A stretch of 64,000 bases of DNA. It comes from Pantoea sp. Mb-10. Lineage in GTDB: Bacteria; Pseudomonadota; Gammaproteobacteria; Enterobacterales; Enterobacteriaceae. Below, one piece after another: positions 16,365 through 25,183 of the stretch. The position numbers and the translations under genes were made by a program. The notes under the pieces were generated by a model. The model was not told where the DNA came from. It searched no databases and saw nothing but the letters and a program-made list of their open reading frames with translations. Position 1 is the stretch's first letter. Each line of letters opens with the position of its first letter. The stretch lies in NCBI RefSeq assembly GCF_021272205.1, contig NZ_JAJSDX010000006.1, forward strand, positions 186,001-250,000, written 5' to 3'.

Positions 16365-17720
16365 TTGTTAAGACTACTTTTTTTGCTCATCGGCGGCCCA
16401 GTGCTGCGAAAACTCGGTCCGTGGCTAACGGCGCTGGGTTTTCTGAGCGCATCTGCGAGCCTTGGCATCGCGTCTGACCTCCTACAGCACGGTAATTTGT
16501 CATTTCCGCTGCATGTGCTGGCCGTGTTTTTGACGATCGAAGGTCTGGCAGAGGCGCTGAGCGCCATTTATTCGCCCTCGGGCATTGCCTGGCCACTTCT
16601 GGCCAAATCGGCGATGTTAATGTTGTTCAGCGCGGCGGTGTATCTGGCACCGCATGATAGCAGTTTGCCGATTTTTATGGTGTTTGCGCTGATCTTCTTA
16701 CTCGACGGTGGGTTTCGCATTATCGCCTGCTGCCTGATCCGCTGCCGCCGCTGGCGTCACAAGCTGACATTGGGCGTTGCGGAGATGCTGTTGTGTGTGA
16801 TGATCGCCACCCGCTGGCCGTTACCGCCTCACGTTATTGTGCCACTGTGCTTCGCGTTTTTACTGGCCGGTTGGGCGCTAACGCTGTTGAGTATGGCGCA
16901 GCAAATCCGCAATTTACCGGAACACAGCAGCGTGGCCGCACTGCCGTTATTCACGCGCAAAGGGCTGCGCGCGCCGCACGGCTTCGACTATGTACATCCG
17001 CCGCTGACCGCGCAAACGGCAAGCACGCCGCTGAATATCTACATATGGACGCCGCTGGGGTCGGGTGCCGTGCGTGGACGTCGACCGTGGTTTGACCGTT
17101 GGGTCGCGGCCATCGATCATCACGGTAACGTGTCCACCGGGCATACCTCGCTTGAGATGGGCGAGGCACTTTACATCAGCTTTTATCCGGTGAACGATGT
17201 GTCGATAAACCTGCGGGGCTTTCTGCAAACGCTGCGGGGCAGAGAAGAGTTTGACGTGCCGGGTTTTCACCGTGCCTCGCTGGAGCAAGAGATCAAAGCG
17301 CTTTATCGCCCGGACAAGCGCTTCAGCTTCGTTCATTACAATCAGGTTGCGCTGCGTAATTTCTGGTTAAGCAATGCGTCAGATACCCGCTATAACCTGA
17401 CTTCACGCAACTGTTCGACGCATGTGATTCAGGCGCTGGATGTGGCCACTGAAGGAGTGCTCGGGACGCAGGGGCTAAAAGGCTTTCGGGTGCTTTTCAA
17501 TCCTGATTTTTGGTTGCTGAGCCTGATTCGCAGCCGCGCAGAGGGCATGACGTGGACGCCGGGCCTGGTCATGGACTATTGCATGCTGCTGCGGCGAGTG
17601 ATGGAAGCCGCAGGCGGCCATGGCCACTATGGCAGAACCCTGAGCTGGATCAACAGGGCCATCAAACGCCGCTGGCTCACGCAGGAACCGGCGCAGCGAT
17701 CTGCCGAGAACACCAAGTGA
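16365..17720 (+). CDS. Membrane protein with HdeD-like domain fused to a permuted papain-like peptidase domain
   Basis: The 451-residue protein is read from TTG, the only start giving the full first membrane helix (LRLLFLLIGGPVLRKLG); GGAG lies 8 bases upstream, and the next ATG is about 80 codons in. The first 190 residues hold about six membrane helices of the HdeD/DUF308 kind. After a linker, a soluble domain carries His260 in GHTSLEMGEALYISFYP and Cys350 in RNCSTHVIQAL. His before Cys is the order seen in circularly permuted NlpC/P60 (YiiX/LRAT-like) enzymes. A peptidase or amidase/acyltransferase role is inferred. It is divergent from yddG. Confidence 0.72.
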   Translation: MLRLLFLLIGGPVLRKLGPWLTALGFLSASASLGIASDLLQHGNLSFPLHVLAVFLTIEGLAEALSAIYSPSGIAWPLLAKSAMLMLFSAAVYLAPHDSSLPIFMVFALIFLLDGGFRIIACCLIRCRRWRHKLTLGVAEMLLCVMIATRWPLPPHVIVPLCFAFLLAGWALTLLSMAQQIRNLPEHSSVAALPLFTRKGLRAPHGFDYVHPPLTAQTASTPLNIYIWTPLGSGAVRGRRPWFDRWVAAIDHHGNVSTGHTSLEMGEALYISFYPVNDVSINLRGFLQTLRGREEFDVPGFHRASLEQEIKALYRPDKRFSFVHYNQVALRNFWLSNASDTRYNLTSRNCSTHVIQALDVATEGVLGTQGLKGFRVLFNPDFWLLSLIRSRAEGMTWTPGLVMDYCMLLRRVMEAAGGHGHYGRTLSWINRAIKRRWLTQEPAQRSAENTK

Positions 17721-17880
17721 TGTCTCGCGCCGGAGCAGGGCGACGCTCACTTATCGCTATAAGGACAAGGGCGCTTAGCGTTTGCTACTATACGCGCGCG
17801 GCAGCGCGAGGTGGTGCCGCATTTTCCCTTTAAAAGCGGTCAGGTTATACAACCGACGCGAGTCTGGAGTCAGAGCGGTC

Positions 17881-18519
17881 ATGTTGCACGATGTAGGAAT
17901 TATTAATTTATGGACGTTTTTGGCCGGCGCGCTGGTCATTATCTTGCTGCCCGGTCCCAATAGTCTGTATGTGCTGCGAACCGGCATGAGCCGGGGGCCA
18001 CGCGCTGCGTCGCGCGCGATTGCCGGCGTGCTGCTCGGGGATATCTTTCTGATTATTCTTGCCTGGGCGGGCGTCGCCACCCTGATTCGCACCAGTCCGA
18101 CGCTTTTTATGGTAGTGAAATATTTGGGCGCGCTGTTCCTTCTCTATCTTGGCATCAAGATTATTTTAGCGGCCTTCCGCCAGCAGAGCCGTCAGGCATC
18201 TGAGCAGGGGGTAAAAGAAGAGAATTACTTTGTGCGCGCCATTCTGCTGGGCTTTACCAATCCCAAGGCCATCTTGTTTTATGTCTCGTTCTTTATTCAG
18301 TTTATTGATCCCAACGTGACGCATACCGGACCGGCTTTTGCCGTGCTGGGCGCGATGATTCAAATGATCAGCCTCAGTTACTACACGACGTTGCTGTTTG
18401 CGGGCAGCCTGATGGTGCGCTTTCTGCGCCATCGCACCCGTCTCGTGAAGCTGGCAAACATGCTGACAGGCATGCTGTTCTTTGGCTTTGCGGTGCGCCT
18501 GGTAAGCGCCCAGAGCTAA
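17881..18519 (+). CDS. leuE: LeuE leucine exporter (LysE/RhtB family)
   Basis: The 212-residue inner-membrane exporter of the LysE/RhtB family has six membrane helices. The family signature is near the N-terminus: ALVIILLPGPNSLYVLRTG. Later, RAILLGFTNPKAILFYVSFF is the second conserved block. The overall pattern fits E. coli LeuE (YeaS), which exports leucine and some other hydrophobic amino acids. The ATG at 17881 starts the first helix directly; an upstream in-frame start at 17782 would add a non-homologous arginine-rich tail. Confidence 0.88.
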   Translation: MLHDVGIINLWTFLAGALVIILLPGPNSLYVLRTGMSRGPRAASRAIAGVLLGDIFLIILAWAGVATLIRTSPTLFMVVKYLGALFLLYLGIKIILAAFRQQSRQASEQGVKEENYFVRAILLGFTNPKAILFYVSFFIQFIDPNVTHTGPAFAVLGAMIQMISLSYYTTLLFAGSLMVRFLRHRTRLVKLANMLTGMLFFGFAVRLVSAQS

Positions 18520-18838
18520 GCGGAGTGTGATGATGTGCAGCGTCATTACGCCCTTCTCGAAAGCGGGTAAGTGGCCAAAAGTGCGGGAGAAAGGCGGGAA
18601 GGGCCAGCTATGCTCCGGTTTAGCCGTCAAATTCTGAAGGATTTTCCAGGAAAAAGGCCCGCTTGCGCGGGCTAAGTCTCTCAGAGCAGAGCTAATTTCG
18701 TACGCAACACGTGTGCTGTGTTACGCTTTCATCATAACGTGCTGGTACTAAATCGTGGCACGCTTGATCAGATTACTGCAATAGGTTGCGCCTTCGCTTA
18801 TCTCGATGCTAAGCATTGTTGTGCGCAGCCATACGGCA
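18520..18838. other. Spacer after leuE
   Basis: No convincing gene. A stem CCCGC-TTGC-GCGGG (about 18658-18671) with five A residues on its left reads as a terminator on the reverse strand, serving the small lipoprotein gene to the right. Nothing else was recognised. Confidence 0.4.
18651..18673 (-). terminator. Reverse-strand terminator
   Basis: On the reverse strand AGCCCGC-GCAA-GCGGGCC is followed by TTTTT. It lies about 165 bases beyond the small lipoprotein stop. Confidence 0.7.
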
Positions 18839-19009
18839 TCAAGCCTGTGGCTGACCGACTGGACCTTTACCTAACGGGCCGCCGGGCACGGATTCACCGC
18901 TTGGCGCATGTGGACGACCATCATTTCCCACGGCCGGACTTTCGTGCTGACAACCTGCCAGAGTGAACAAACTCGCGGCGAACATCATCCCAGCTAGCAT
19001 CATTTTCAT
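18839..19009 (-). CDS. Small lipoprotein
   Basis: The 56-residue protein has a lipoprotein signal: MKMMLAGMMFAASLFTLAGC, with lipobox LAGC (Cys at 20). The mature part is about 37 residues rich in Gly, Pro and Ser and likely unstructured. The ATG at 19009 follows AGGGAAAA at good spacing; an in-frame start at 19063 would bury the signal. Function unknown. A T-run terminator lies downstream. Confidence 0.65.
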   Translation of the reverse strand: MKMMLAGMMFAASLFTLAGCQHESPAVGNDGRPHAPSGESVPGGPLGKGPVGQPQA

Positions 19010-19294
19010 CTTTTTTTCCCTGAATAAGGCAACCCAACGTTGCCCACTAAGCGTAGCTGCCAACCGGAGGCTGTCAAAAGTCGTGACGTCGTTGTACGGC
19101 TCCCCATTGTGGCGCAGTCGTGCGCGATTAACGTGCTTTCACGGCTGCGCGAAGCCACCGAAACAGGCATAAGTATTCGATCTTGTATTCAAGCCCGTAT
19201 CCCGTCTGATTGTCCGCGCGTTCACCCCGACACCGCCCTTTTTTGGCACGGCTTATGCAGCTTGCACCGTATCGTTTACGGTGGGAGAAACAGC

Positions 19295-20743
19295 ATGTTT
19301 GACAGGTTACTGGACAGCGAAGCCACGGTGCTTGCCGCATTGATTAAACGGGGAGAGGTTTCGGCACGCGAGCTCACCCTGGCGGCGCTTGAGCGGATGT
19401 CACAGCGCGAACCGCTGATTCACGCGTTTTGTACGCCCACCCCCGAAAGCGCGTTACAGCAGGCAGAGGCGGTAGATCGGAAACGCGCACGCGGTGAAGC
19501 CGTCGGCGCGCTGGCGGGTGTGCCGCTGGCGGTGAAAGACCTCATTTGCACCGCTGGGGTACGCACCACATCGGGTTCGCGCGCCTATGCGGACTTTGTA
19601 CCGGAGCACGACGATATTTGTGTGGAACGCCTGCTGGCGGCGGATGCGGTGCTGCTGGGTAAAACCACGGCACCTGAATTTGGCTACAGCGCAGTAGGCC
19701 ATAATCCACTGTTTCCGTCACCGCGTAACCCGTGGGACCTCAGCAAAACACCGGGCGGATCGAGTGCGGGATCGGGTGCTGCGCTGGCGGCGGGTCTGTG
19801 CCCGATAGCGCTTGGCAGCGACGGCGGCGGTTCGGTACGCATCCCGGCGGCACACTGCGGCGTGTTCGGTTTTAAAGCGTCGATGGGGCGTGTACCGCTT
19901 TGGCCAGGCTGTCGCGATGAGCGTTATCCCGGTGTTTCAAGCTGGGAATCACTGGAGCACATTGGTCCGATGACGCGCACGGTGCGCGACAGCGCGCTGA
20001 TGATGTCCATTATGGCTGGCCCCGATATGCGCGACCGCCACTCCATTCCCTGCGCCGACGTAGACTGGCTGGCGTCGCTGGAGAAACCGCTCAGCGGCTT
20101 GCGCATTGCGTTTAGCGTCGACTTTGGGCATATCGCTGTCGATCCGGAAGTTCGTGACGTTGTCACGAATGCAGCGCGCCGCTTTGCGCGTGAACTTGGC
20201 GCTGAACTGGAAGAGGTGCATCCGGATATCAACGATGAAAGCGCTACCTTTGCCGCGCTGGTGGCTTTTGAGAGCGATCTTACCGGTATGCGAAAGATGG
20301 CAGCGACACAAGGCAGCGGTATGTCACCACACCTGCGTGCGCTGATACAACATGAATGGCGCGCTGAGACCTTTACCGATGCCAACACCGCACGGAAAAA
20401 GATCTGTAATCAGCTGTGGCGCTTTATGCAGCGCTATGATCTGCTGCTTACGCCCACGCTGGCGGTACCGCCTTTTGCGCTAAACATGCAAGGCCCGGAA
20501 ATCATTGATGGCCGCATGGTGCGAAACGATCACTGGCTCTCCTTCTGCTATCCGTTCAATTTTAGCGGGCAACCGGCAGCCTCCGTTCCAGCAGGCTTCA
20601 CCGCTGGCGGGCTGCCGATTGGACTGCAAATCGTGGGTCGTCACCTGGACGATGGCCTTGTGCTGGCGGCAAGTGCCGCTTTTGAGCGCATTCAACCCTG
20701 GAATTCCTTCCGTCCTGTCTGTTTCGGAGCTTCCCATGCATAA
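19295..20743 (+). CDS. Amidase-signature hydrolase
   Basis: The 482-residue enzyme belongs to the amidase signature family. The catalytic Lys is in VPLAVKDLICTAGV (about residue 78), and the Ser-cisSer pair is in PGGSSAGSGAALAAGL with the downstream block GSDGGGSVRIPAAHCGVFGFK. It hydrolyses an amide or ureide C-N bond; the exact substrate is unknown. The 3' end overlaps the permease start by 8 bases, and the permease overlaps the biuret-hydrolase-like gene by 8 bases, so the three form a tight operon. AtzE- or GatA-like specificity is possible, but the context favours a catabolic amidase. The ATG at 19295 follows GGGAG. Confidence 0.85.
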   Translation: MFDRLLDSEATVLAALIKRGEVSARELTLAALERMSQREPLIHAFCTPTPESALQQAEAVDRKRARGEAVGALAGVPLAVKDLICTAGVRTTSGSRAYADFVPEHDDICVERLLAADAVLLGKTTAPEFGYSAVGHNPLFPSPRNPWDLSKTPGGSSAGSGAALAAGLCPIALGSDGGGSVRIPAAHCGVFGFKASMGRVPLWPGCRDERYPGVSSWESLEHIGPMTRTVRDSALMMSIMAGPDMRDRHSIPCADVDWLASLEKPLSGLRIAFSVDFGHIAVDPEVRDVVTNAARRFARELGAELEEVHPDINDESATFAALVAFESDLTGMRKMAATQGSGMSPHLRALIQHEWRAETFTDANTARKKICNQLWRFMQRYDLLLTPTLAVPPFALNMQGPEIIDGRMVRNDHWLSFCYPFNFSGQPAASVPAGFTAGGLPIGLQIVGRHLDDGLVLAASAAFERIQPWNSFRPVCFGASHA

Positions 20744-22046
20744 ACACGCTTCCCCTGCGCTTGAGCAGGAATTTGAACATGAGCCGGTGCCGCTGAGCCA
20801 TCGTCATTCTACACGCTCGGTCTCTGCGGTGTGGTTCGGTTTCCCGATGATCCTCACCAATGCGTTGTTCGGCGGTATCATTACCTGGCACCTTGGCTTC
20901 TGGCCTGCGCTGGTGGCGATTTTGCTGGGCAACCTGGTGCTCTTCGCTTACGTCGGCGCACTAAGCTGGTTTGCCGGGCGAACCGGTATGAACTTCGCGC
21001 TGCAGGCCAAACGTACCTTCGGTACCAAAGGCTATATCCTGGTCTCAGGCTTTCTCTCCACCGTGGTAATTGGCTGGTATGCCTTTCAAACCGGCTTAAC
21101 CGGTACGGTGATTAATCAAACGTTTGGCTGGAATGCGCTGGCCGTCACGGCTTTCTCAATGGTGCTCTATACCGCCGTCACCTTTCTCGGCGTGCGTGCG
21201 CTTTCGCTGCTGGGCATGATCGCCGCACCGCTGTTTGTCGTGCTGGGCTTGGTGGCACTGTGGTTGGTGGGGCAGCAGCATGACTTCAGCGCCGTGATGC
21301 AATGGAAGGGCGCGCCGAGCGCGGCAGGAGCAATGAGTATGGGCACGGCAGTGACGATGGTCATTGCAGGCTTCGCCGACTCCGGCACCATGACCGCTGA
21401 CTTCACGCGCTGGTCAAAAGATGGTCGCTCGGCGGTGATCGCCGCCTTCTCCGCGTTTCCTTTAGCCAACGTCATCTCTTACCTGTTTGGCGTGGTGATT
21501 GTGGCCGTGGGTGCCGCCGTTGACCCGGTAAACAACGGCGGGAATTTCCTGTCGCTGTTGATGGGGCACGGCGCGCTGCTCTCCACCGTGGCATGCCTGT
21601 TCGTGTTTATTAATCTTGGCTCGGTATGTACACACTGTCTTTATAACGGGGCCGTGGGCTTTAGCCACCTGTTTAACAGCAAGATGCGCGTGTGGACGCT
21701 GATTCTGGGTGCCGTTGGCGGACTGCTCGCGCTGGCCGGTGTCTGGTCCTATTTTCTGGAATGGTTAAGCCTGCTCGGCATGGTAGTGCCGCCGTTTGGC
21801 GCGGTGATGATCGTGGATTTAATTTTTATGGCGCGCTTTAGCGAACAGCGTGCGCCGCAGCGCATGCGCGGTAGCGCCTTTGCAGCCTGGGCGATTGGCA
21901 GCGCCTGCGCCATCGTGGCGCATCTGGCTTTCCCGCAATTGGGTGAAGCGGTGATCGGTCTGTTCGCAGCGGCCCTCAGTTATACCCTCATCATTAAGCT
22001 TCGTGGCGAAAAAACGCTGCGCATCCTGGAGGAAAAAAATGCCTGA
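20736..22046 (+). CDS. NCS1-family permease (CodB-like)
   Basis: The 436-residue transporter has about twelve membrane helices of the nucleobase:cation symporter-1 family. Typical blocks are [17 protein letters not shown] in helix 1, [16 protein letters not shown], and [17 protein letters not shown] between helices 5 and 6. The family imports cytosine, uracil, allantoin, hydantoins and related ureides. Position between an amidase and a biuret-hydrolase-like enzyme points to uptake of a ureide or cyclic amide. It overlaps both neighbours by 8 bases. Confidence 0.88.
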   Translation: MHKHASPALEQEFEHEPVPLSHRHSTRSVSAVWFGFPMILTNALFGGIITWHLGFWPALVAILLGNLVLFAYVGALSWFAGRTGMNFALQAKRTFGTKGYILVSGFLSTVVIGWYAFQTGLTGTVINQTFGWNALAVTAFSMVLYTAVTFLGVRALSLLGMIAAPLFVVLGLVALWLVGQQHDFSAVMQWKGAPSAAGAMSMGTAVTMVIAGFADSGTMTADFTRWSKDGRSAVIAAFSAFPLANVISYLFGVVIVAVGAAVDPVNNGGNFLSLLMGHGALLSTVACLFVFINLGSVCTHCLYNGAVGFSHLFNSKMRVWTLILGAVGGLLALAGVWSYFLEWLSLLGMVVPPFGAVMIVDLIFMARFSEQRAPQRMRGSAFAAWAIGSACAIVAHLAFPQLGEAVIGLFAAALSYTLIIKLRGEKTLRILEEKNA

Positions 22047-22722
22047 ATATCGCGTGCACTCAACGCCCTACGCGTGGCCGTTCGACGGTGCTTTTTCCCC
22101 TGCGGACACGGCACTGCTGATCATCGACATGCAAACGGATTTTTGCGGCAAAGGCGGTTACGTGGACAGCATGGGTTATGACATTGCGCTGACACGCGCG
22201 CCGATTGCGCCGCTGCAGCGCGTGCTGGCGCAGCTGCGTGAGTTGGGGTTCCCGATCATCCATACGCGCGAAGGCCATCGCCCGGATTTGAGCGACCTGC
22301 CCGCCAACAAACGCTGGCGCTCAAAACGCATGAACGCGGAGATCGGTGCGCCGGGCCCCTGCGGGCGAATTTTAGTGCGGGGCGAACCCGGCTGGGAAAT
22401 TATCCCCGAACTGGCGCCGCTGCCGCACGAAGTCATCATTGATAAACCGGGTAAAGGCTCGTTCTATGCTACCGATTTGGAACTGATTTTACGCAGTCAG
22501 GGTATCCGCAATCTGATCCTCACCGGCATTACCACCGATGTCTGCGTGCACACCACGCTGCGAGAAGCCAACGATCGGGGCTTTGAGTGTCTGGTGTTGG
22601 GCGACTGCTGCGCCGCCACAGAACGCAAGCATCATGAGGCGGCGCTCAGCATGATCCACATGCAGGGCGGTATTTTCGGTGCGGTAGCCAATGCTGAAAC
22701 CTTACTGACAGCGTTGATCTGA
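22039..22722 (+). CDS. Biuret-hydrolase-like cysteine hydrolase (isochorismatase family)
   Basis: The 227-residue cysteine hydrolase belongs to the isochorismatase-like family. The catalytic Asp is in [14 protein letters not shown], the Lys in IDKPGKGSF and the Cys in [17 protein letters not shown]. Segments [10 protein letters not shown] and [20 protein letters not shown] match what I recall of characterised biuret hydrolase (BiuH) far better than RutB or nicotinamidase. BiuH converts biuret to allophanate and ammonia. Last gene of the amidase-permease operon. No allophanate hydrolase of the AtzF type is visible in the window. Confidence 0.82.
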   Translation: MPEYRVHSTPYAWPFDGAFSPADTALLIIDMQTDFCGKGGYVDSMGYDIALTRAPIAPLQRVLAQLRELGFPIIHTREGHRPDLSDLPANKRWRSKRMNAEIGAPGPCGRILVRGEPGWEIIPELAPLPHEVIIDKPGKGSFYATDLELILRSQGIRNLILTGITTDVCVHTTLREANDRGFECLVLGDCCAATERKHHEAALSMIHMQGGIFGAVANAETLLTALI

Positions 22723-22724
22723 CC

Positions 22725-24056
22725 TCAGGCCAGCCCGACAAGGGCTTCGCCTACGGCGTCAAACAGGCGATCAAGCTCGGCGGGCTGGGTGGTAAACATC
22801 GGGCCAAACTGCAGCGTGTCGCCGCCAAAGCGCACGTAAAATCCTGCCTTCCAGAGCGCCATCCCGGCCTCGAAGGGGCGTACTGTTATATCGCCGTCAC
22901 GCGGTGCCAACTGGATGGCGCCTACCAGTCCTGCATTACGAATATCAATGACGTGCGGGCAGTGACGTAGCGCATGCAGCGCGCGTTCAAAGACGGGGGC
23001 GAGGTCAGCGGACTGCGACAGCAGCGCGTCATTTTCTAGCAGATCAAGCGTGGCCAGCGCGGCAGCGCAGGCCACGGGATGGGCCGAGTAGGTATAACCG
23101 TGGGCGAACTCCACCGCGTGTTCGGGCAGAGATTGCGCCATGAAAGTTTGATAAATTTCACGGCTGGCCACCACGCCACCCATCGGAATGGCTCCGTTAG
23201 TGATCTGTTTGGCAAAGTTGAGCAAATCCGGCGTGACGCCGAAATACTCGGCGCCGCTCCAGCGGCCCATGCGGCCAAATCCTGTGATCACCTCATCAAA
23301 TATCAGCAGGATATCGTGCTGTGTGCAGATCTCCCGCAGCCGCTGCAGGTAGCCGTGCGGCGGTATAATCGCACCCGCCGATCCCGAAAGCGGCTCGACG
23401 ATCACGGCGGCAATATTCGACGCGTCGTGCAGCTCAATCAACTTCAGCATTTCATTTGCCAGCGCAACGCCGCCGGTCTCCGCTTGTCCACGGGTGAAAG
23501 CCAGCTCGCTTTGCAGCGTATGCGGGAGATGGTCGACATCCAAAAACTGACCAAACATTTTGCGATTGCCGCCGATACCGCCCAAGCTGGTGCCTGCCAG
23601 ATTAACACCGTGATAGCCGCGCGCACGCCCGATAAATTTGGTTTTTTGCGGCTGCCCTTTAATGCGCCAGTAGGCGCGCGCCATTTTTACGGCGGTATCT
23701 GCCGATTCAGAGCCGGAGCCGGTAAAAAACACGTGATTTAAGTCACCGGGCATGCGCTGCGCGATCCGGTCGGCCAGCTGGAACGAGAGCGGATGCGCAT
23801 ATTGAAAGCCGGGGGAATAATCCAGCGTGCCCAGCTGCTTTGCGACGGCCTGCTGAATTTCCGGACGCGTATGGCCTGCACCGCAGGTCCAAAGGCCAGA
23901 GAGGCTGTCGAAAATCTGGCGTCCGTGATTGTCGGTTAACCAGCGGCCGTGCGCGGCGGTAATGATACGGGGATCGCGATGAAACTGGCGATTTGCGCTG
24001 AAGGGCAGCCAGTGGGCGTGGAAATTCAGGTCGGCAGAGGGGTTTTGGGTTGTCAT
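22725..24056 (-). CDS. Beta-alanine (omega-amino acid):pyruvate transaminase
   Basis: The 443-residue PLP enzyme of class III closely resembles Pseudomonas omega-amino acid:pyruvate aminotransferase: HWLPFSANRQFHRDPR, IFDSLSGLWTCGAGHTRPEI, FFTGSGSESADTAVKMARAY and RARGYHGVNLAGTSLGGIGG. The PLP lysine is in NFAKQITNGAIPMGG. It would convert beta-alanine and pyruvate to malonate semialdehyde and alanine. It converges on the amidase operon with a 2-base gap and is divergent from the LysR gene. The ATG at 24056 is preferred because GGAG is 7 bases upstream. Confidence 0.9.
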   Translation of the reverse strand: MTTQNPSADLNFHAHWLPFSANRQFHRDPRIITAAHGRWLTDNHGRQIFDSLSGLWTCGAGHTRPEIQQAVAKQLGTLDYSPGFQYAHPLSFQLADRIAQRMPGDLNHVFFTGSGSESADTAVKMARAYWRIKGQPQKTKFIGRARGYHGVNLAGTSLGGIGGNRKMFGQFLDVDHLPHTLQSELAFTRGQAETGGVALANEMLKLIELHDASNIAAVIVEPLSGSAGAIIPPHGYLQRLREICTQHDILLIFDEVITGFGRMGRWSGAEYFGVTPDLLNFAKQITNGAIPMGGVVASREIYQTFMAQSLPEHAVEFAHGYTYSAHPVACAAALATLDLLENDALLSQSADLAPVFERALHALRHCPHVIDIRNAGLVGAIQLAPRDGDITVRPFEAGMALWKAGFYVRFGGDTLQFGPMFTTQPAELDRLFDAVGEALVGLA

Positions 24057-24154
24057 GGGCATTCTCCACAGGTCAGTCATGAGAGTTTGCAATTAAGTGA
24101 CAGTTACGATAAATCATTTTTTATGCATCTTCAGATAGGGAAAAACTCACCTGA

Positions 24155-25057
24155 ATGAAAGCCAAACCTTTAGGGCAGGTCACGGATTTTGACCTTAAGT
24201 TACTGCGCATCTTCAAAACCGTGAACGCCTGCGGCAGTTTTTCCGCCGCCGAGAGTTTGCTTGGGATCTCGCGTTCCGCCATCAGCCTGCATATGAGCGA
24301 TCTTGAGCAGCGGCTCGGTATGCGACTGTGTCAGCGTGGGCGCGCGGGATTTGCGCTCACCGAAGAGGGGCGGGAAATATTGCGCCACAGCGAGAGCATG
24401 ATGGCGGCGATTGAACATTTCCGTCTGCAGGTGAATCAGATGCATAAACAGCTGCGCGGCGAGCTCAATCTTGGACTCATCAATAATTTGGTTACCCAAC
24501 CGCATATGAAGATCACGCGTGCGCTGGAGGCCCTGCGCGAGGCTGGCCCCGATATCCGCCTCAACATCAGCATGATGACGCCGGCAGAGATTGAGTGCGG
24601 CCTGCTGGACGGCCGCTTGCACGTGGGGGCCTTACCGCTGATCGCGCCGATTTCAGGACTGACCTATCAGCCGTTGTACGATGAACGTTCGCAGCTCTAC
24701 TGCAGCCGACAGCACCCGCTGTTTTCAACTGAAGAAGTGATAACCGAGCAGATTCTCAAGAACTTTGACGCCATCGCGCCCGCGTTTCGTATGAACCAGG
24801 CTGCTATTGACCTGCATCAGACCCTCACGTGTACCGCTACGGCTTCCGATCGTGAAGGCATCGCTTTTTTGATTCTAACCGGCCGCTTTATGGGTTTTTT
24901 ACCGGATCATTACGCGGCGCAGTGGGTACAAAACGGCACGCTGCGCGCATTGGCACCGCAGCGTTTCTTCTTTACCAGTCCGATAGCGGTGGTGACGCGA
25001 AAAGCGCAGCAGCCCAACGCGATAATGGAAAGGTTTATGGCCGCGCTGTTGGCGTAA
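24155..25057 (+). CDS. LysR-family regulator
   Basis: The 300-residue LysR-type regulator has an N-terminal winged HTH (LKLLRIFKTVNACGSFSAAESLLGISRSAISLHMSDLEQRLG) and a C-terminal ligand-binding domain. It is divergent from the transaminase gene with a 98-bp spacer, the usual place for LysR control of a neighbouring catabolic gene. The spacer contains GTCA and TGAC half-sites 18 bases apart, a weak candidate site. The effector is unknown; it may regulate the transaminase and the amidase operon. Confidence 0.82.
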   Translation: MKAKPLGQVTDFDLKLLRIFKTVNACGSFSAAESLLGISRSAISLHMSDLEQRLGMRLCQRGRAGFALTEEGREILRHSESMMAAIEHFRLQVNQMHKQLRGELNLGLINNLVTQPHMKITRALEALREAGPDIRLNISMMTPAEIECGLLDGRLHVGALPLIAPISGLTYQPLYDERSQLYCSRQHPLFSTEEVITEQILKNFDAIAPAFRMNQAAIDLHQTLTCTATASDREGIAFLILTGRFMGFLPDHYAAQWVQNGTLRALAPQRFFFTSPIAVVTRKAQQPNAIMERFMAALLA

Positions 25058-25183
25058 ATCGCGGCGCGCGACCTTTATAATTACAACATACTGTTAGTGA
25101 GATAGGTAATATCATCTCAACGTGCCGTGCGCTTAGGGGTAAAACAGGAAAGGCAGGGCGGCACGGTGCCGCCCTGAAAGCAG

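Noticed and set aside
18674..18838. Possible small RNA after the small lipoprotein gene
   Set aside because: A weak stem near 18694-18724 exists, but no promoter or terminator pair of its own can be defined.
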